A stretch of DNA of 64,000 nt from Acidobacteriota bacterium (lineage in GTDB: Bacteria > Acidobacteriota > Blastocatellia > Pyrinomonadales > Pyrinomonadaceae). The notes under the pieces are model-generated. The model was not told the DNA's origin. It worked only from the letters and a program-made list of their open reading frames with translations, and made no database searches. Made by a program: the position numbers and the translations under genes. Positions 52,911-61,744 of the stretch are shown piece after piece. How positions within the stretch are numbered: the stretch's first letter is position 1; each line of letters opens with the position of its first letter. The stretch covers positions 86,331-150,330 of the forward strand of contig QHXR01000015.1 of NCBI GenBank assembly GCA_003223025.1, in the 5' to 3' direction.

Positions 52911-53447
52911 ATGAAATACGAAACGATCGATGAGATATACGCGGGAAATGAAAAGGCCCGCGTACGCTTGAAGGAAGTTGTCGCAACGCTGCCGGACGAA
53001 ACTGCTACCGCGCTTCCCGAAGGCGAGAAGTGGACGGTCGCTCAGATCGTCGAACATATCTCGATGGTCGATGAAGGCGCGATGCGAATCTGCGCGCGGC
53101 TTCTTAGAAAAGCGCAGGAAGCCGGTCAAGCGCACGATGGAAAGGTCGTGATCTCAGACAATTTTATGCAGAAGGGGGCTGAGATAGCGGCGATAAAGAT
53201 CCAAGCTCCCGACATCGTTCAGCCGACCGGAACTAAGTCGATCGCCGATTCGCTTGCAAAGCTGGATGAGATTTCAGTGAAGTTGGAAAGTATGCGAGAT
53301 CTTTTCAAATCGGTTGACGGTACCGAGCTCAAATTTCCTCATCCATTCTTTGGCGACATCTCCGCTCACGAGTGGCTTACTTTGAAGGGCGGACACGAGA
53401 GGCGTCACACAAAGCAGATCGAAAATGTCCTCGCGAAAATAAAATAG
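52911..53447 (+). CDS. DinB-superfamily protein
   Basis: The 178-residue protein starts at 52911 (MKYETIDEIYAGNEKARVRL) because the longer frame begins inside a hairpin repeat. It is a four-helix bundle with the DinB/YfiT-type metal histidines: EHISMVDEGA (helix 2) and the terminal GGHERRHTKQIENVL with HxxxH spacing. Members are metal-dependent transferases, often thiol-S-transferases linked to bacillithiol or mycothiol, and many are uncharacterised. The gene follows the lipoprotein gene, and a hairpin follows its stop. Confidence 0.85.
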   Translation: MKYETIDEIYAGNEKARVRLKEVVATLPDETATALPEGEKWTVAQIVEHISMVDEGAMRICARLLRKAQEAGQAHDGKVVISDNFMQKGAEIAAIKIQAPDIVQPTGTKSIADSLAKLDEISVKLESMRDLFKSVDGTELKFPHPFFGDISAHEWLTLKGGHERRHTKQIENVLAKIK

Positions 53448-53450
53448 AAA

Positions 53451-53485
53451 GGTTCCGGCAGTGAGGAGGGCTCACCGCCGGAACC
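53451..53485. terminator. Hairpin after the DinB gene
   Basis: GGTTCCGGC (53451-53459) pairs with GCCGGAACC (53477-53485), and GTGAG with CTCAC inside, around a short loop. No T-tract follows. A second hairpin at about 53549-53580 (GACGAGATCA..TGATCTCG) lies next to the stop of the convergent FG-GAP gene. Confidence 0.6.
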
Positions 53486-53585
53486 GTGGCCAAGCACAAA
53501 TTCGTTCCTACCCTTGATCGAAAAAGTTGCTCGGACTATTTCAAGAAAGGGACGAGATCACACGAGTTGATCTCGCCCTGCCGTG

Positions 53586-55811
53586 TTACCTCGCGATCGT
53601 CGGAACGTCACCATTCAGACCGAACTGCACGGACTGAAATCCTCCATCCGAACTCCGCAAGATATACCATTTGCCATCCGACGGACGGAACACCGCGATG
53701 TCGCTGCGGCTGTCGCCATCGTAATTTCCGGCGACCGGGATGTCGCCATCTAGACCGAATCGCGTCGCCTGGAATCCGCCATTCGAACTGTACGAGATGT
53801 ACCAGACTCCGACCGACGGCCTGTAGACGACGAGATCAGACTTGCCGTCTCCGTCGAAATCTCCACGGACCGGAATGTCGCCGCTGAGCCCGAAGTGAGC
53901 CGCACCGAACTGTCCATCAGAGCTTCGCAGCCAGTACCAGTTTCCGTCGCTCGGGCGGAATACCGCGATGTCATCGCGACCGTCGCCATCAACATCGAGC
54001 GGCAGCGGCTTGTCTTCGGCAAGACCGAACCGCGTGATGACGAAGCCTGTGTTCGTACTTTTCTTGATGTACCAGACACCGGTCGACGGACGATAGACAG
54101 CGAGGTCGTTGATGCCGTCGCCGTCGAAGTCGCCGCGAGTCGCAATGTCCGTAGCGAAACCGAACTGCTCAGTGCTCAGTCCGCCATCCGAACTACGCTT
54201 GATCTGCCACACGCCTAAACCATCGACATTGCGGAAGACCGCGGTGTCGGTGCGGCCGTCGCCGTCGTAGTCCGCCGAGACGACCTTGTCATTCGCCGTT
54301 CCGAAATTCGTCGCGGTGAATCCCGCGCCGTTGAGCGAATACCAGTTTCCATCCGACGGCCGGAAGACCGACAGATCGTTGTGGCCGTCCCCATCGAAAT
54401 CAGCGAGATTCGACCGTTGGACAAACTGTCCTCGGATCTCGCCGCCCGCGTTGTTCACACTTGTGATGACCGCCGACCAGAGACCGGAGCGGAGCTGGCT
54501 GACCTGTCCCGCGTTGACGTCGATCGTCACTGACGGAAAGTTTCCATTGATGCCGCCGACAACGCCAAGATCAAGAACGAGTACGCCATCGCCGATAAGA
54601 GCTTCGATCCGTGCACCCGTCTGGTTACTTCCGAGATTATGGAATTCACCAAAGACAGTCGCCTGAGTTTCTGTCGCGTTGAGACTGACTTTGATCTCGC
54701 CAGTCGCGTTCGTTGTAACCGGAGGCGTAACGCCAGCGCCGGTCAAGTGTGATTCGAACGAGCGTCCCAAGGACGGGCTCGGGCTTGCACTCGGGCTGGG
54801 ACTCGGACTCGGAGTCGGTGATTCACCCGGAGACGGACTCGCCGTCGGACTCGGACTTGGGCTAGGACCGGTGAAGCCGCCGAAGGTGCCCGTAAGAATA
54901 TTCGACCCGCCGTTTTGAACTACGATCGTCGATCCGACGACAACCGCCGGAACTGTCTGGCCGTTGTCGGTTCGCAGACGAAGTCTGCCTTCGCCGCTCG
55001 AAACGAACATCGAACCGACGTTTACTCCATCCACGACGACCGCGAGCTGCGTGCCGCCCGCGAGATTGATCTGATTGACGCGGACCTCGAGCTCGAGACG
55101 GCTGCTGTGAATTTCAAATTGCGCGAAGCCCGTCGGCAGTACGCCGTTGATGGTCGCACCTGAAAGTCCGGCGAAGAGATCACCGCCGGCATTCGGCGAA
55201 CCGCTCGGTGAAGGGCTTGGAGTTCCGTTCGGCGAACCTGTCGGTGACGGGCTCGGCGTTCCGTTCGGCGATCCGGTCGGCGACGGACTCGCGCACGGAG
55301 ATGCGCTCGGTGACGGACTCGGGCTGCCATTCGGCGAAGCCGTTGGCGACGGAGTAGCCGAGCCGAATGTTCCGGCGAGCACTACCGTGCTTCCGTTCGA
55401 TACCTGGACCGGCATGCCGGACGTGATGACCGGAACCGGTTGGCCGTCTTCGGTACGCCGTCGAAATAAAAACGATCCGCACGTGCTGACGGTTGTATCG
55501 CCGAGAACGGCGTTATTGATCGTAACGGTAAGCACCGTTCCCGCGGGCAAATTGACCGATGATCCCGTTACGTCGAGTCGTCTTCGATTCTGATCATCGA
55601 CCCTGTAATCGCCAAAACCGGCCGGCGTTACGCCATCGATCGGATCTCCGATTAGGTTTGCGCTGAGCCGGATATCATCGCTTAACATTTCTTCGGCGCT
55701 CGCCGTGCGGTCGCCTATAGCGAATGGGGCTACGACCCATAACGCCACCAGCACGAGCAGAGCGCCGAATCTCACGAAATTTCGATTCCCTTTTGTGTAT
55801 TTCATTTTCAT
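53586..55811 (-). CDS. Secreted CHRD/FG-GAP repeat protein with Ser-Pro linkers
   Basis: The 741-residue protein has a signal peptide (FGALLVLVALWVVAPFA). Two copies of a 95-residue beta domain follow (about 45-150 and 215-320; DGVTPAGFGDYRV and NGVLPTGFAQFEI are equivalent), separated by linkers of SPSPSASP/GSPNGTPSPSP type. A CHRD-like domain (about 355-460, ATVFGEFHNLGSNQTGARIE, AGGEIRGQF) precedes a C-terminal propeller with about six FG-GAP repeats (DFDGDGINDLAVYRPSTGVW). The repeats resemble those of the 7461-11171 gene. Extracellular calcium-binding adhesion or matrix function is likely by analogy only. Confidence 0.87.
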   Translation of the reverse strand: MKMKYTKGNRNFVRFGALLVLVALWVVAPFAIGDRTASAEEMLSDDIRLSANLIGDPIDGVTPAGFGDYRVDDQNRRRLDVTGSSVNLPAGTVLTVTINNAVLGDTTVSTCGSFLFRRRTEDGQPVPVITSGMPVQVSNGSTVVLAGTFGSATPSPTASPNGSPSPSPSASPCASPSPTGSPNGTPSPSPTGSPNGTPSPSPSGSPNAGGDLFAGLSGATINGVLPTGFAQFEIHSSRLELEVRVNQINLAGGTQLAVVVDGVNVGSMFVSSGEGRLRLRTDNGQTVPAVVVGSTIVVQNGGSNILTGTFGGFTGPSPSPSPTASPSPGESPTPSPSPSPSASPSPSLGRSFESHLTGAGVTPPVTTNATGEIKVSLNATETQATVFGEFHNLGSNQTGARIEALIGDGVLVLDLGVVGGINGNFPSVTIDVNAGQVSQLRSGLWSAVITSVNNAGGEIRGQFVQRSNLADFDGDGHNDLSVFRPSDGNWYSLNGAGFTATNFGTANDKVVSADYDGDGRTDTAVFRNVDGLGVWQIKRSSDGGLSTEQFGFATDIATRGDFDGDGINDLAVYRPSTGVWYIKKSTNTGFVITRFGLAEDKPLPLDVDGDGRDDIAVFRPSDGNWYWLRSSDGQFGAAHFGLSGDIPVRGDFDGDGKSDLVVYRPSVGVWYISYSSNGGFQATRFGLDGDIPVAGNYDGDSRSDIAVFRPSDGKWYILRSSDGGFQSVQFGLNGDVPTIAR

Positions 55812-56070
55812 TACCTTCTTTTTTCTTCTGATTTCCCGAACCGTTCTTGAAGAAGAGAGTTTCCCGCAATCCGGTTACGCAAAATCACAGTGTGAAGGTG
55901 AAGGATGAAAAGACAGGGCAGGGAAAAAAGGAGAGGTATTTGAAGCAGACGCATTTATTTGGTCGAGGCTCTAAACACGAGGAATTCAAAAAACTTAAGA
56001 AAGTTCTATTTGGATTTAAGATTTATGAGTCCCAAGAGGTTTAACCTTCCTTCTCTTTTACATTGCCTCT
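55812..56070. other. AT-rich spacer upstream of the FG-GAP gene
   Basis: This region should hold the minus-strand promoter of the FG-GAP gene. Base composition drops clearly toward AT from about 55900, unlike its GC-richer neighbours, and stays low through the transposase gene. A short open frame at 55847-56044 is Lys-rich and shows no family signature; it is not annotated as a gene. Confidence 0.5.
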
Positions 56071-56790
56071 TTTAAATTGCCACTAGCTTTAGCTAGTGGA
56101 CTGGCAAAAAAAGATTTGGCTTTAGCCCAACTCAGTAATGAAAGGAGTCTCCCACGATGCCTTGGATAAAAGTATGGCTACATTTCGTCTGGTCCACGAA
56201 AAACAGAATTCCTTACTTGCAGAACTCGATCCGCCCGAGAGTGCTCGATCACATTCGGCAAAATGCGCGCAAGAAAAATATCTATGTAGATTTCATCAAT
56301 GGTTACACTGAACACATCCATTGCCTGATCTCTTTGGGGAACGATCAAACTCTGGAAAAGATAATGCAGTTGATCAAGGGTGAGTCCTCGTTCTGGATAA
56401 ACAAAAACAATCTCACAGAAAAAAAGTTCCAGTGGCAAGACGAGTATTTTGTCGCGTCCGTCAGCGAATCAAATCTTGAAAAGGTAAGAAGATATATCGC
56501 GAAGCAGGAAGAACATCATTCCACGGTTCCATTTGAGAAGGAGTTTGATCAGCTGCTACTTAGGGCAGGATTTCAGAGATTTAAGGACAAGTAATGTCCG
56601 CTTGTTTTGGGCTGAAGCCAGGGAATATTTGGATTAAATTCGGCTAAAGCCAGGTGTGTGGATATTCGACCTCCACCTAAAAGGTGGAGGCAATTTAAAG
56701 AATTGATGATTTTTAAATTGCCACTAGCTTTAGCTAGTGGATGAAGCACAAAGGGCGTGGCTTTAGCCGAAAAAAAAATAAAAGCTTCCT
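56071..56790 (+). mobile_element. IS200-like / RAYT element with flanking hairpin repeats
   Basis: The transposase gene is bracketed by an identical 30-bp direct repeat at 56071-56100 and 56712-56741 (it begins TTTAAATTGCCACTAGCTTT and contains the hairpin CCACTAGC-TTTA-GCTAGTGG). Each copy is followed 18-26 bp later by a second hairpin GGCTTTAGCC (about 56119 and 56761). A further pair, CTCCACCTAAAAGGTGGAG, lies at about 56671-56690. Local AT content is high. The arrangement is that of a REP-associated tyrosine transposase and its REPs. Confidence 0.8.
56157..56594 (+). CDS. REP-associated tyrosine (Y1) transposase, IS200-like
   Basis: The 145-residue single-strand DNA transposase has the HUH motif as His53-Ile-His55 (GYTEHIHCLISLG) and the catalytic tyrosine Tyr113 in KVRRYIAKQEEHHST. 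MPWIKVWLHFVWSTKNRIPY at the N-terminus and FQWQDEYFVASVSES are characteristic of IS200/RAYT proteins. It probably nicks and moves its flanking hairpins. It looks intact: full length with both catalytic motifs. AAAGGAG (near 56140) serves as ribosome binding site. Relatively AT-rich composition suggests recent arrival. Confidence 0.92.
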   Translation: MPWIKVWLHFVWSTKNRIPYLQNSIRPRVLDHIRQNARKKNIYVDFINGYTEHIHCLISLGNDQTLEKIMQLIKGESSFWINKNNLTEKKFQWQDEYFVASVSESNLEKVRRYIAKQEEHHSTVPFEKEFDQLLLRAGFQRFKDK

Positions 56791-56824
56791 TTTGGCTTCA
56801 GCCATTCTGGCGTGGGACGACTAC

Positions 56825-58249
56825 CTACTCATTACATGTCCTGCGTTCGGGATAACAAGACCGGTTATTCGTTACCGCACAGAATGCGTCAACACGGGCG
56901 GTCTCCATCCAGATTCCCCTGGACGGAAGGTTGCAGTCCCATCCGTAACCAGTCTCTTCGACCTCATCGACTATGTCGCCTGCTTTGTGAGTCGGTAAGT
57001 TGATGGGCCGCACCGACAAAGCCAGCGCCGCTATTCCTGAAACTATCGGAGCCGCCATAGATGTTCCGGACCACACGCCGTACCGGCCGCCCGGAATGGC
57101 ACTGACGATGTCTTCGCCGGGTGCGACCGTTCGTTCCCAACGATCTCGCGGCGGGTCGACGGCATTTGCCATGGTCGAGAACGACGCCAGCAGATCAAGA
57201 CGGGTGCTCGCACCGACACTCAAAATATTATCGTCGGTGTTGCTCCGCTCGGCGGCGGGATAAACCTTTGCCGCACCATTGCCGATCTGGCCGCCGTTGC
57301 CGGCACCGGCGACAAAAATAATTACGTCGTCGCTCAAGGTCCCGAACTGCTGCTCGCCCAGCATCGTAACTCCATCGCACGCGCTCGTCAGATCCTGGAT
57401 AAACGTGTTGCTTTGCGGAGTAAGGTCCGGCGGATATCCGAAGCTCATATTGATCACATCGGCACCGTGCGATGATGCCCAAAGGATCGCGTCCTTCAAT
57501 TTCCACAGATCGCTTTCGCCGTCCTGATTCAAAATTCGGATCGGCATTATCTTCGCTTCCGGCGCGACCAGTGCGATGATGCCGGCGACATGAGTCCCGT
57601 GACCGAAAACCGGATTCGTACGAAGCTCACCGACCTCGCTCGGATCGTCATCACCATCGACGAAATCTTTTCCCTGAACAAGCTTACCCGCGAACGCAGG
57701 ATGATTCAGATCGATGCCGGTATCGAGAACCGCGATGACAACCGGACGCGGCGTCTGAGGCGCCGGAGGATTTTGCATGAATCCTTTGGTGATCGCATGA
57801 GCCTGAGTCAACTTGACCGTTTTGGGGAACCACTGCGTCGCATATCCCTTCGCGCTTCCACCGATGGCCCACGATCGACCGATCGCCCACGACCGCCCAA
57901 GTGTCCACGGAAGCCCCTGACGTTCGACGACTTGGAGTTTTCTATTTGATTCGCGCTGAAAGATGCGACCATCGCCCTGCATCGCAGCGGCTATCTGACA
58001 TGGCGTTTGATTATTGTCGTCGCGGATCTTCATCCGATACGTCGGTGGAGTTCCGACTTGATCGATCGGCGTCTGCTCAAGTCCGTACTGCGTCGCGACC
58101 GCCGGAAGATCGGCCTGATTCACAAGGTCGAGCAGGATCTGCTTTGGAACCGCCTCACATGTCTGAGCATTCGCCGCACCCGCAAAAGCGGCGAGACAAA
58201 GTGCAAGGATGAGAAAATTCTGCCTGGCGATAGCGAAAGCTCTAAACAT
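56825..58249 (-). CDS. Secreted subtilisin-family serine protease (S8)
   Basis: The start at 58249 has GAGG upstream and opens a signal peptide (NFLILALCLAAFAGAANAQ). The 474-residue protease has a prodomain-like region (30-110), an odd tandem SWAIGRSWAIGGSAKGYA (about 120-137), then the triad Asp176 (AVLDTGID), His217 (FGHGTHVAG) and Ser397 (GTSMAAPIVSG). The oxyanion Asn is in GAGNGG. The C-terminus (GYGWDCNLPSRG) has cysteines that could pair. It lies 74 bp downstream of the TPR-CHAT gene on the same strand, so two different proteases are co-expressed behind one sigma factor locus. Acts outside the cytoplasm. Confidence 0.92.
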   Translation of the reverse strand: MFRAFAIARQNFLILALCLAAFAGAANAQTCEAVPKQILLDLVNQADLPAVATQYGLEQTPIDQVGTPPTYRMKIRDDNNQTPCQIAAAMQGDGRIFQRESNRKLQVVERQGLPWTLGRSWAIGRSWAIGGSAKGYATQWFPKTVKLTQAHAITKGFMQNPPAPQTPRPVVIAVLDTGIDLNHPAFAGKLVQGKDFVDGDDDPSEVGELRTNPVFGHGTHVAGIIALVAPEAKIMPIRILNQDGESDLWKLKDAILWASSHGADVINMSFGYPPDLTPQSNTFIQDLTSACDGVTMLGEQQFGTLSDDVIIFVAGAGNGGQIGNGAAKVYPAAERSNTDDNILSVGASTRLDLLASFSTMANAVDPPRDRWERTVAPGEDIVSAIPGGRYGVWSGTSMAAPIVSGIAALALSVRPINLPTHKAGDIVDEVEETGYGWDCNLPSRGIWMETARVDAFCAVTNNRSCYPERRTCNE

Positions 58250-58323
58250 CGTAAACCTCGAAATATGACTTCTGCCTAGACACAGTGTCCGCGGCACCGG
58301 CAAAAAGACATCGACGAGAAATA

Positions 58324-61098
58324 TTATCCGATAACAAAAAAGGGTGACCAAAAGTACGGATGCTCGCCTCGGTCGACAAAAGTTTTCTGGGCAAATCTTA
58401 ATGATGCGGCAACATCCGTCCCGCGTTGCAGATTAGTGTAAAACTCCTGCATCAACCGGCTCGTCGCCTCGTCGTTTACCGTCCAAAGGCTTAGGACGAT
58501 CGATCGAGCTCCGGCCGATAGAAACCCTCGGGCGAGTCCGAGAATCTCCTCTCCTGCGTGGACCTTGCTCAATCCGGTCTCGCACGCGCTCAACGTGACG
58601 AGCTTTGCCTTTAGCCGGATCGCATACAGATCGCGTACCGTCACCCAACCATCCGCGAGATGAAGGCTTGAGAACATCGGATTGTCGGGGCGAAATTGTC
58701 CATGACATGCGAGATGGATCAGATCGGCGTCCGGAGCGTGTTTTTGGAATGCGGCGAATGTCGCGTTCTTCCCTACTTTCGTTCGCGCCTTTGGGAGCAT
58801 GTTTGCAAGTTTGCCGACCTCATCGTTCACCAGCGGGATCCGTTCATCGGCATACGCCATCAGAAATGAATTCCCCGGTGAGCTCGATCGTTTGGAATTC
58901 AAGCTCAACCAAACAGACACGCTCGGAGCGTACCTGACATCTCGCGATTTGACGAGATACGTTGCTCCGTCGTACAGAGCATGAAACGGAACATAGTTCA
59001 AAACTCCTGACGGAATGACGACGAGATCCCGATCACCGAAGCTGCGCGCGATCGGCTCGATCAGTTTCTCGTAAAGCATTCTGAGATACGCATCGGCGCG
59101 AGATTTTAGCTGCTCCGCGAATACGGCGAGTTGATCCCCGCCGAAGCGAAGCGCGCCGAACTGAAAGTGGAGTCCTTCGAGAAGCGATAAGACTTCGGTT
59201 TCGGATGCGATCTTGATGACATATTCGATCCGATCATTCGTCACGACGAATGCTGAGATCGTCCCGGAGTCTGAGACAAATTCGACGACTGCATTGCGCT
59301 CTCCAATCTGTTTTTGAAGCGCGTCGATGGTCATCGTCGTGCCCTTTTGCGTCCGCGTTCGCGCTCGCGCATGACTTCGCAAACTTGCAGACGCCAGCTT
59401 CTTCTCTCGATCGCCAATCTGCTTTTGTAGAGCGGAAACTTCATCGCCCTCGACGCGTGCGAGACGACTGTAAAGCCAATTTAATTCTTCACGGAGCTTT
59501 GTCGTTTCATCGTTCTTACTCGATTGACTGCGGGACGTCACAGCATCCAGAAGCGATCGCGATCGTGCACGCTCGACAGTTAGAAACGCATTCTCGAGAT
59601 CTCCGTTTTCAATATAAAGACGTGCGAGGTTTTCGTACGGCTCGAGCGACTTTGCCAAAAACGCCATCTGATATTCTTCGCCCGGCAGCGGAGCGCGTGC
59701 CGACTCTACGGATTCGATCGCCGCCTCGAACATCGACTCGGCATGTCGCGAGTCGCCAGTTTCACGAGCGATCACGCCTAACGAATTCATCGTCGCTTGC
59801 GCGGTCGCCGGCTGCTCGAGTTTGGTCGCACGCTTTAAGACGTTGTTCAGAAGTTGTTTCGCTTCATCGAAATGGCCGAGCCGCGACGTCGCCTCTCCCC
59901 GAAGCCATTCCGCCGCGATCTCGAGCCGGCTATTATCGCTTTCGCGAAGTACGGCGTGACTTTCACTTGCAAGCTTGAGAGCAACATTGAAATGTCGGGC
60001 GGCGAGCTCGACGGACGCGAGCCGTAACGCAACTGCAGCCGACGCCGTGCGGTTTTGCTCGCGTTCGTAGAGCTGCGCCGCTCGTTTTAGCTCGCGACGT
60101 GCGATCGTGAAATTTCCAGCGGAGATCGATGTTCGGCCAAAGCTTGCACGCGCACGAGCTTCTTCGGCGCGCATTTTCAAACGGCTTAGCGCGGGAATTA
60201 CACGGCGATAAATATCAGACGCTTCGGCATTCAAGTTGAGTTCGGAATAGATGTCGGCGATCTCGAGATCCGCGATCGCAGATTGATGCGGCATCTCAAG
60301 TTTTTCATATCGTGTGCGTGAGTTTTCGATCAGACGGATCGCATCCGCATAACGTCCTCGAAATAGCGCGAGGTTTCCCATGCTCGCTTCGATCTCCGCC
60401 ACGGTCACCGACATGCGTGCTCGACGCGCACTTGCGAGAGCCCGTTCGTAAAATTCTTCTGCTCGTTTGAAATCGTTTAGCTCGGCATACGTGTTTGCGA
60501 GCCCATTCTCGGCCATAGTCTGCCACGTTTGCTCGCCGAGTTTCTTGAAACGCCGGTACGCCGACAAACAATATTTTTCGGCGAGCTTATATTGATCGCG
60601 ACGCGAAACGATGTTGCTGAGATTCATCTCGATCTTGCCCGCGGCGAGCTGGTCGCGATGCAGTTTGAAAATTTGCAAAGCCCGTTCGCCGGTTCGCTGA
60701 GCGGCGTGATAACGGCCGAGCATCGCAAGTGCGATAAGCTTCGCGACGAGCGGCTGCGCCGACTCATGTTCGCGACCGAGTTTCGCAAGTTTTTTCGATG
60801 CTGTGTCGAGATGTTCCGCCGCCGACTCCAATTTTCCACCGGTGATATCGGCGATCCCCTCAACCCAATTTGTAAGAGCGAGCACCTCGGGATCACGCGA
60901 AACTTCGCTTAATGACCGCAGCGATGCCGCCGCCTTTTGCGCCGCGACGGGCTCCGTCGTCCATACGCGATAGCAGTGATCCTTAAGCTCACGCGCGAGA
61001 TCCGCGTCGGCGAGCGCGGGATTGTCGGCGATCAATTTTTTTCGCTGCGTCTTATTGCCCGCCTGCATCAAGCGCGAGGCGAGTGTCGATCGTTTCAT
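58324..61098 (-). CDS. TPR-CHAT caspase-like protease
   Basis: The start at 61098 (MKRSTLASRLMQAGNKTQRK) is chosen because an in-frame TTG at 61137 overlaps the T-tract of a terminator. The 924-residue protein has about 12-14 TPR-like repeats (about 80-520; ENGLANTYAELNDFKRAEEF, YERALASARRARM) and a C-terminal CHAT domain (about 620-924). The catalytic pair is His799 (LIHLACHGQF) and Cys839 (LVTLSACETG), a clan CD dyad like caspase/separase. Other CHAT marks are VIPSGVLNYVPFHALYDG and GLARGFLSAGARSIVLSLW. TPRs likely sense a partner and unlock the protease. No signal peptide, so cytoplasmic. Confidence 0.92.
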   Translation of the reverse strand: MKRSTLASRLMQAGNKTQRKKLIADNPALADADLARELKDHCYRVWTTEPVAAQKAAASLRSLSEVSRDPEVLALTNWVEGIADITGGKLESAAEHLDTASKKLAKLGREHESAQPLVAKLIALAMLGRYHAAQRTGERALQIFKLHRDQLAAGKIEMNLSNIVSRRDQYKLAEKYCLSAYRRFKKLGEQTWQTMAENGLANTYAELNDFKRAEEFYERALASARRARMSVTVAEIEASMGNLALFRGRYADAIRLIENSRTRYEKLEMPHQSAIADLEIADIYSELNLNAEASDIYRRVIPALSRLKMRAEEARARASFGRTSISAGNFTIARRELKRAAQLYEREQNRTASAAVALRLASVELAARHFNVALKLASESHAVLRESDNSRLEIAAEWLRGEATSRLGHFDEAKQLLNNVLKRATKLEQPATAQATMNSLGVIARETGDSRHAESMFEAAIESVESARAPLPGEEYQMAFLAKSLEPYENLARLYIENGDLENAFLTVERARSRSLLDAVTSRSQSSKNDETTKLREELNWLYSRLARVEGDEVSALQKQIGDREKKLASASLRSHARARTRTQKGTTMTIDALQKQIGERNAVVEFVSDSGTISAFVVTNDRIEYVIKIASETEVLSLLEGLHFQFGALRFGGDQLAVFAEQLKSRADAYLRMLYEKLIEPIARSFGDRDLVVIPSGVLNYVPFHALYDGATYLVKSRDVRYAPSVSVWLSLNSKRSSSPGNSFLMAYADERIPLVNDEVGKLANMLPKARTKVGKNATFAAFQKHAPDADLIHLACHGQFRPDNPMFSSLHLADGWVTVRDLYAIRLKAKLVTLSACETGLSKVHAGEEILGLARGFLSAGARSIVLSLWTVNDEATSRLMQEFYTNLQRGTDVAASLRFAQKTFVDRGEHPYFWSPFFVIG

Positions 61099-61135
61099 GC
61101 GCGTACTGCTAACACGAACGATATTAACGGATGAC

Positions 61136-61167
61136 AAAAAAAGCGGGAAGCTATATTGGCTTCCCGC
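61136..61167 (-). terminator. Intrinsic terminator between the 161-residue gene and the TPR-CHAT gene
   Basis: On the minus strand a perfect 9-bp GC-rich stem (GCGGGAAGC with GCTTCCCGC, 61143-61151 and 61159-61167, loop of 7) is followed by a run of seven T (61142-61136). It is 24 bp after the stop of the 161-residue gene and 38 bp before the CHAT start. It may end the sigma-factor transcript or act as an attenuator for the protease genes. Confidence 0.85.
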
Positions 61168-61191
61168 AATAATTTTCGAAGAGGCAACTTG

Positions 61192-61677
61192 CTAACTGAT
61201 GTTGATGCCTTTTAACTCGATCTCGATCGTCGTTCCGCGGATCGTGAGCTGATAATTTCCCTCCGGAATATTATCGAATCTAAATTCGCTGGCTTCGTTC
61301 GTGATAGTTTCAAATGTCTTTGCATCGTCAGACAATCCCGCTTTAGCATCGGCGAAGCCTTCGCCCAGGACCTGGCCGCGGATCGTAAAACCTTTCTTTT
61401 CCCTTTCTATTCTGAGATCGACCGCGTTCTCATCTGCACGATACAGGATCTGTCGAACGCTGCCCGTTGACGCCGAGCGTTCGCCGAATGCCGGATTGTT
61501 CGGGGCAATCTCCATTTGAAAAACGGCGACGAGTTTTTTGATTAGCGAAGGTTTTGGTTCGGCGGCGCGGCTGCGAAACAGGTTGCCCGCCCATTGAATC
61601 GAGTCAACCGTTGCATCGACCGAATCGTCCCGCCGCATCAGCTCTAATATGTTTTGTAGGTTTTTTTCCGTGGACAT
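61192..61677 (-). CDS. Small two-part protein between sigma factor and TPR-CHAT
   Basis: The 161-residue protein has a helical N-terminus (1-60: NLQNILELMRRDDSVDATVD, SIQWAGNLFRSRA, SLIKKLVAVFQMEI), a middle linker and a C-terminal all-beta domain (about 95-160) with GQVLGEGFADAKAG and SEFRFDNIPEGNYQLTI, resembling carboxypeptidase-regulatory or Ig-like modules. There is no membrane helix, HTH or zinc site. Lying directly between an ECF sigma factor and a caspase-like protease, it is the natural candidate for anti-sigma, adaptor or protease substrate. None of these roles is shown by the sequence itself. Confidence 0.72.
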   Translation of the reverse strand: MSTEKNLQNILELMRRDDSVDATVDSIQWAGNLFRSRAAEPKPSLIKKLVAVFQMEIAPNNPAFGERSASTGSVRQILYRADENAVDLRIEREKKGFTIRGQVLGEGFADAKAGLSDDAKTFETITNEASEFRFDNIPEGNYQLTIRGTTIEIELKGINIS

Positions 61678-61744
61678 CGCTTTATAACGGCTCTATGCCG
61701 CTTCAATAGAACAGTGCGGGCTTGTAATAAAAAAAGACACTCTT

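Noticed and set aside
55847-56044. Lys-rich plus-strand frame upstream of the transposase
   Set aside because: It lies in AT-rich spacer, has no domain and no clear ribosome site, and runs over the likely promoter of the divergent FG-GAP gene.
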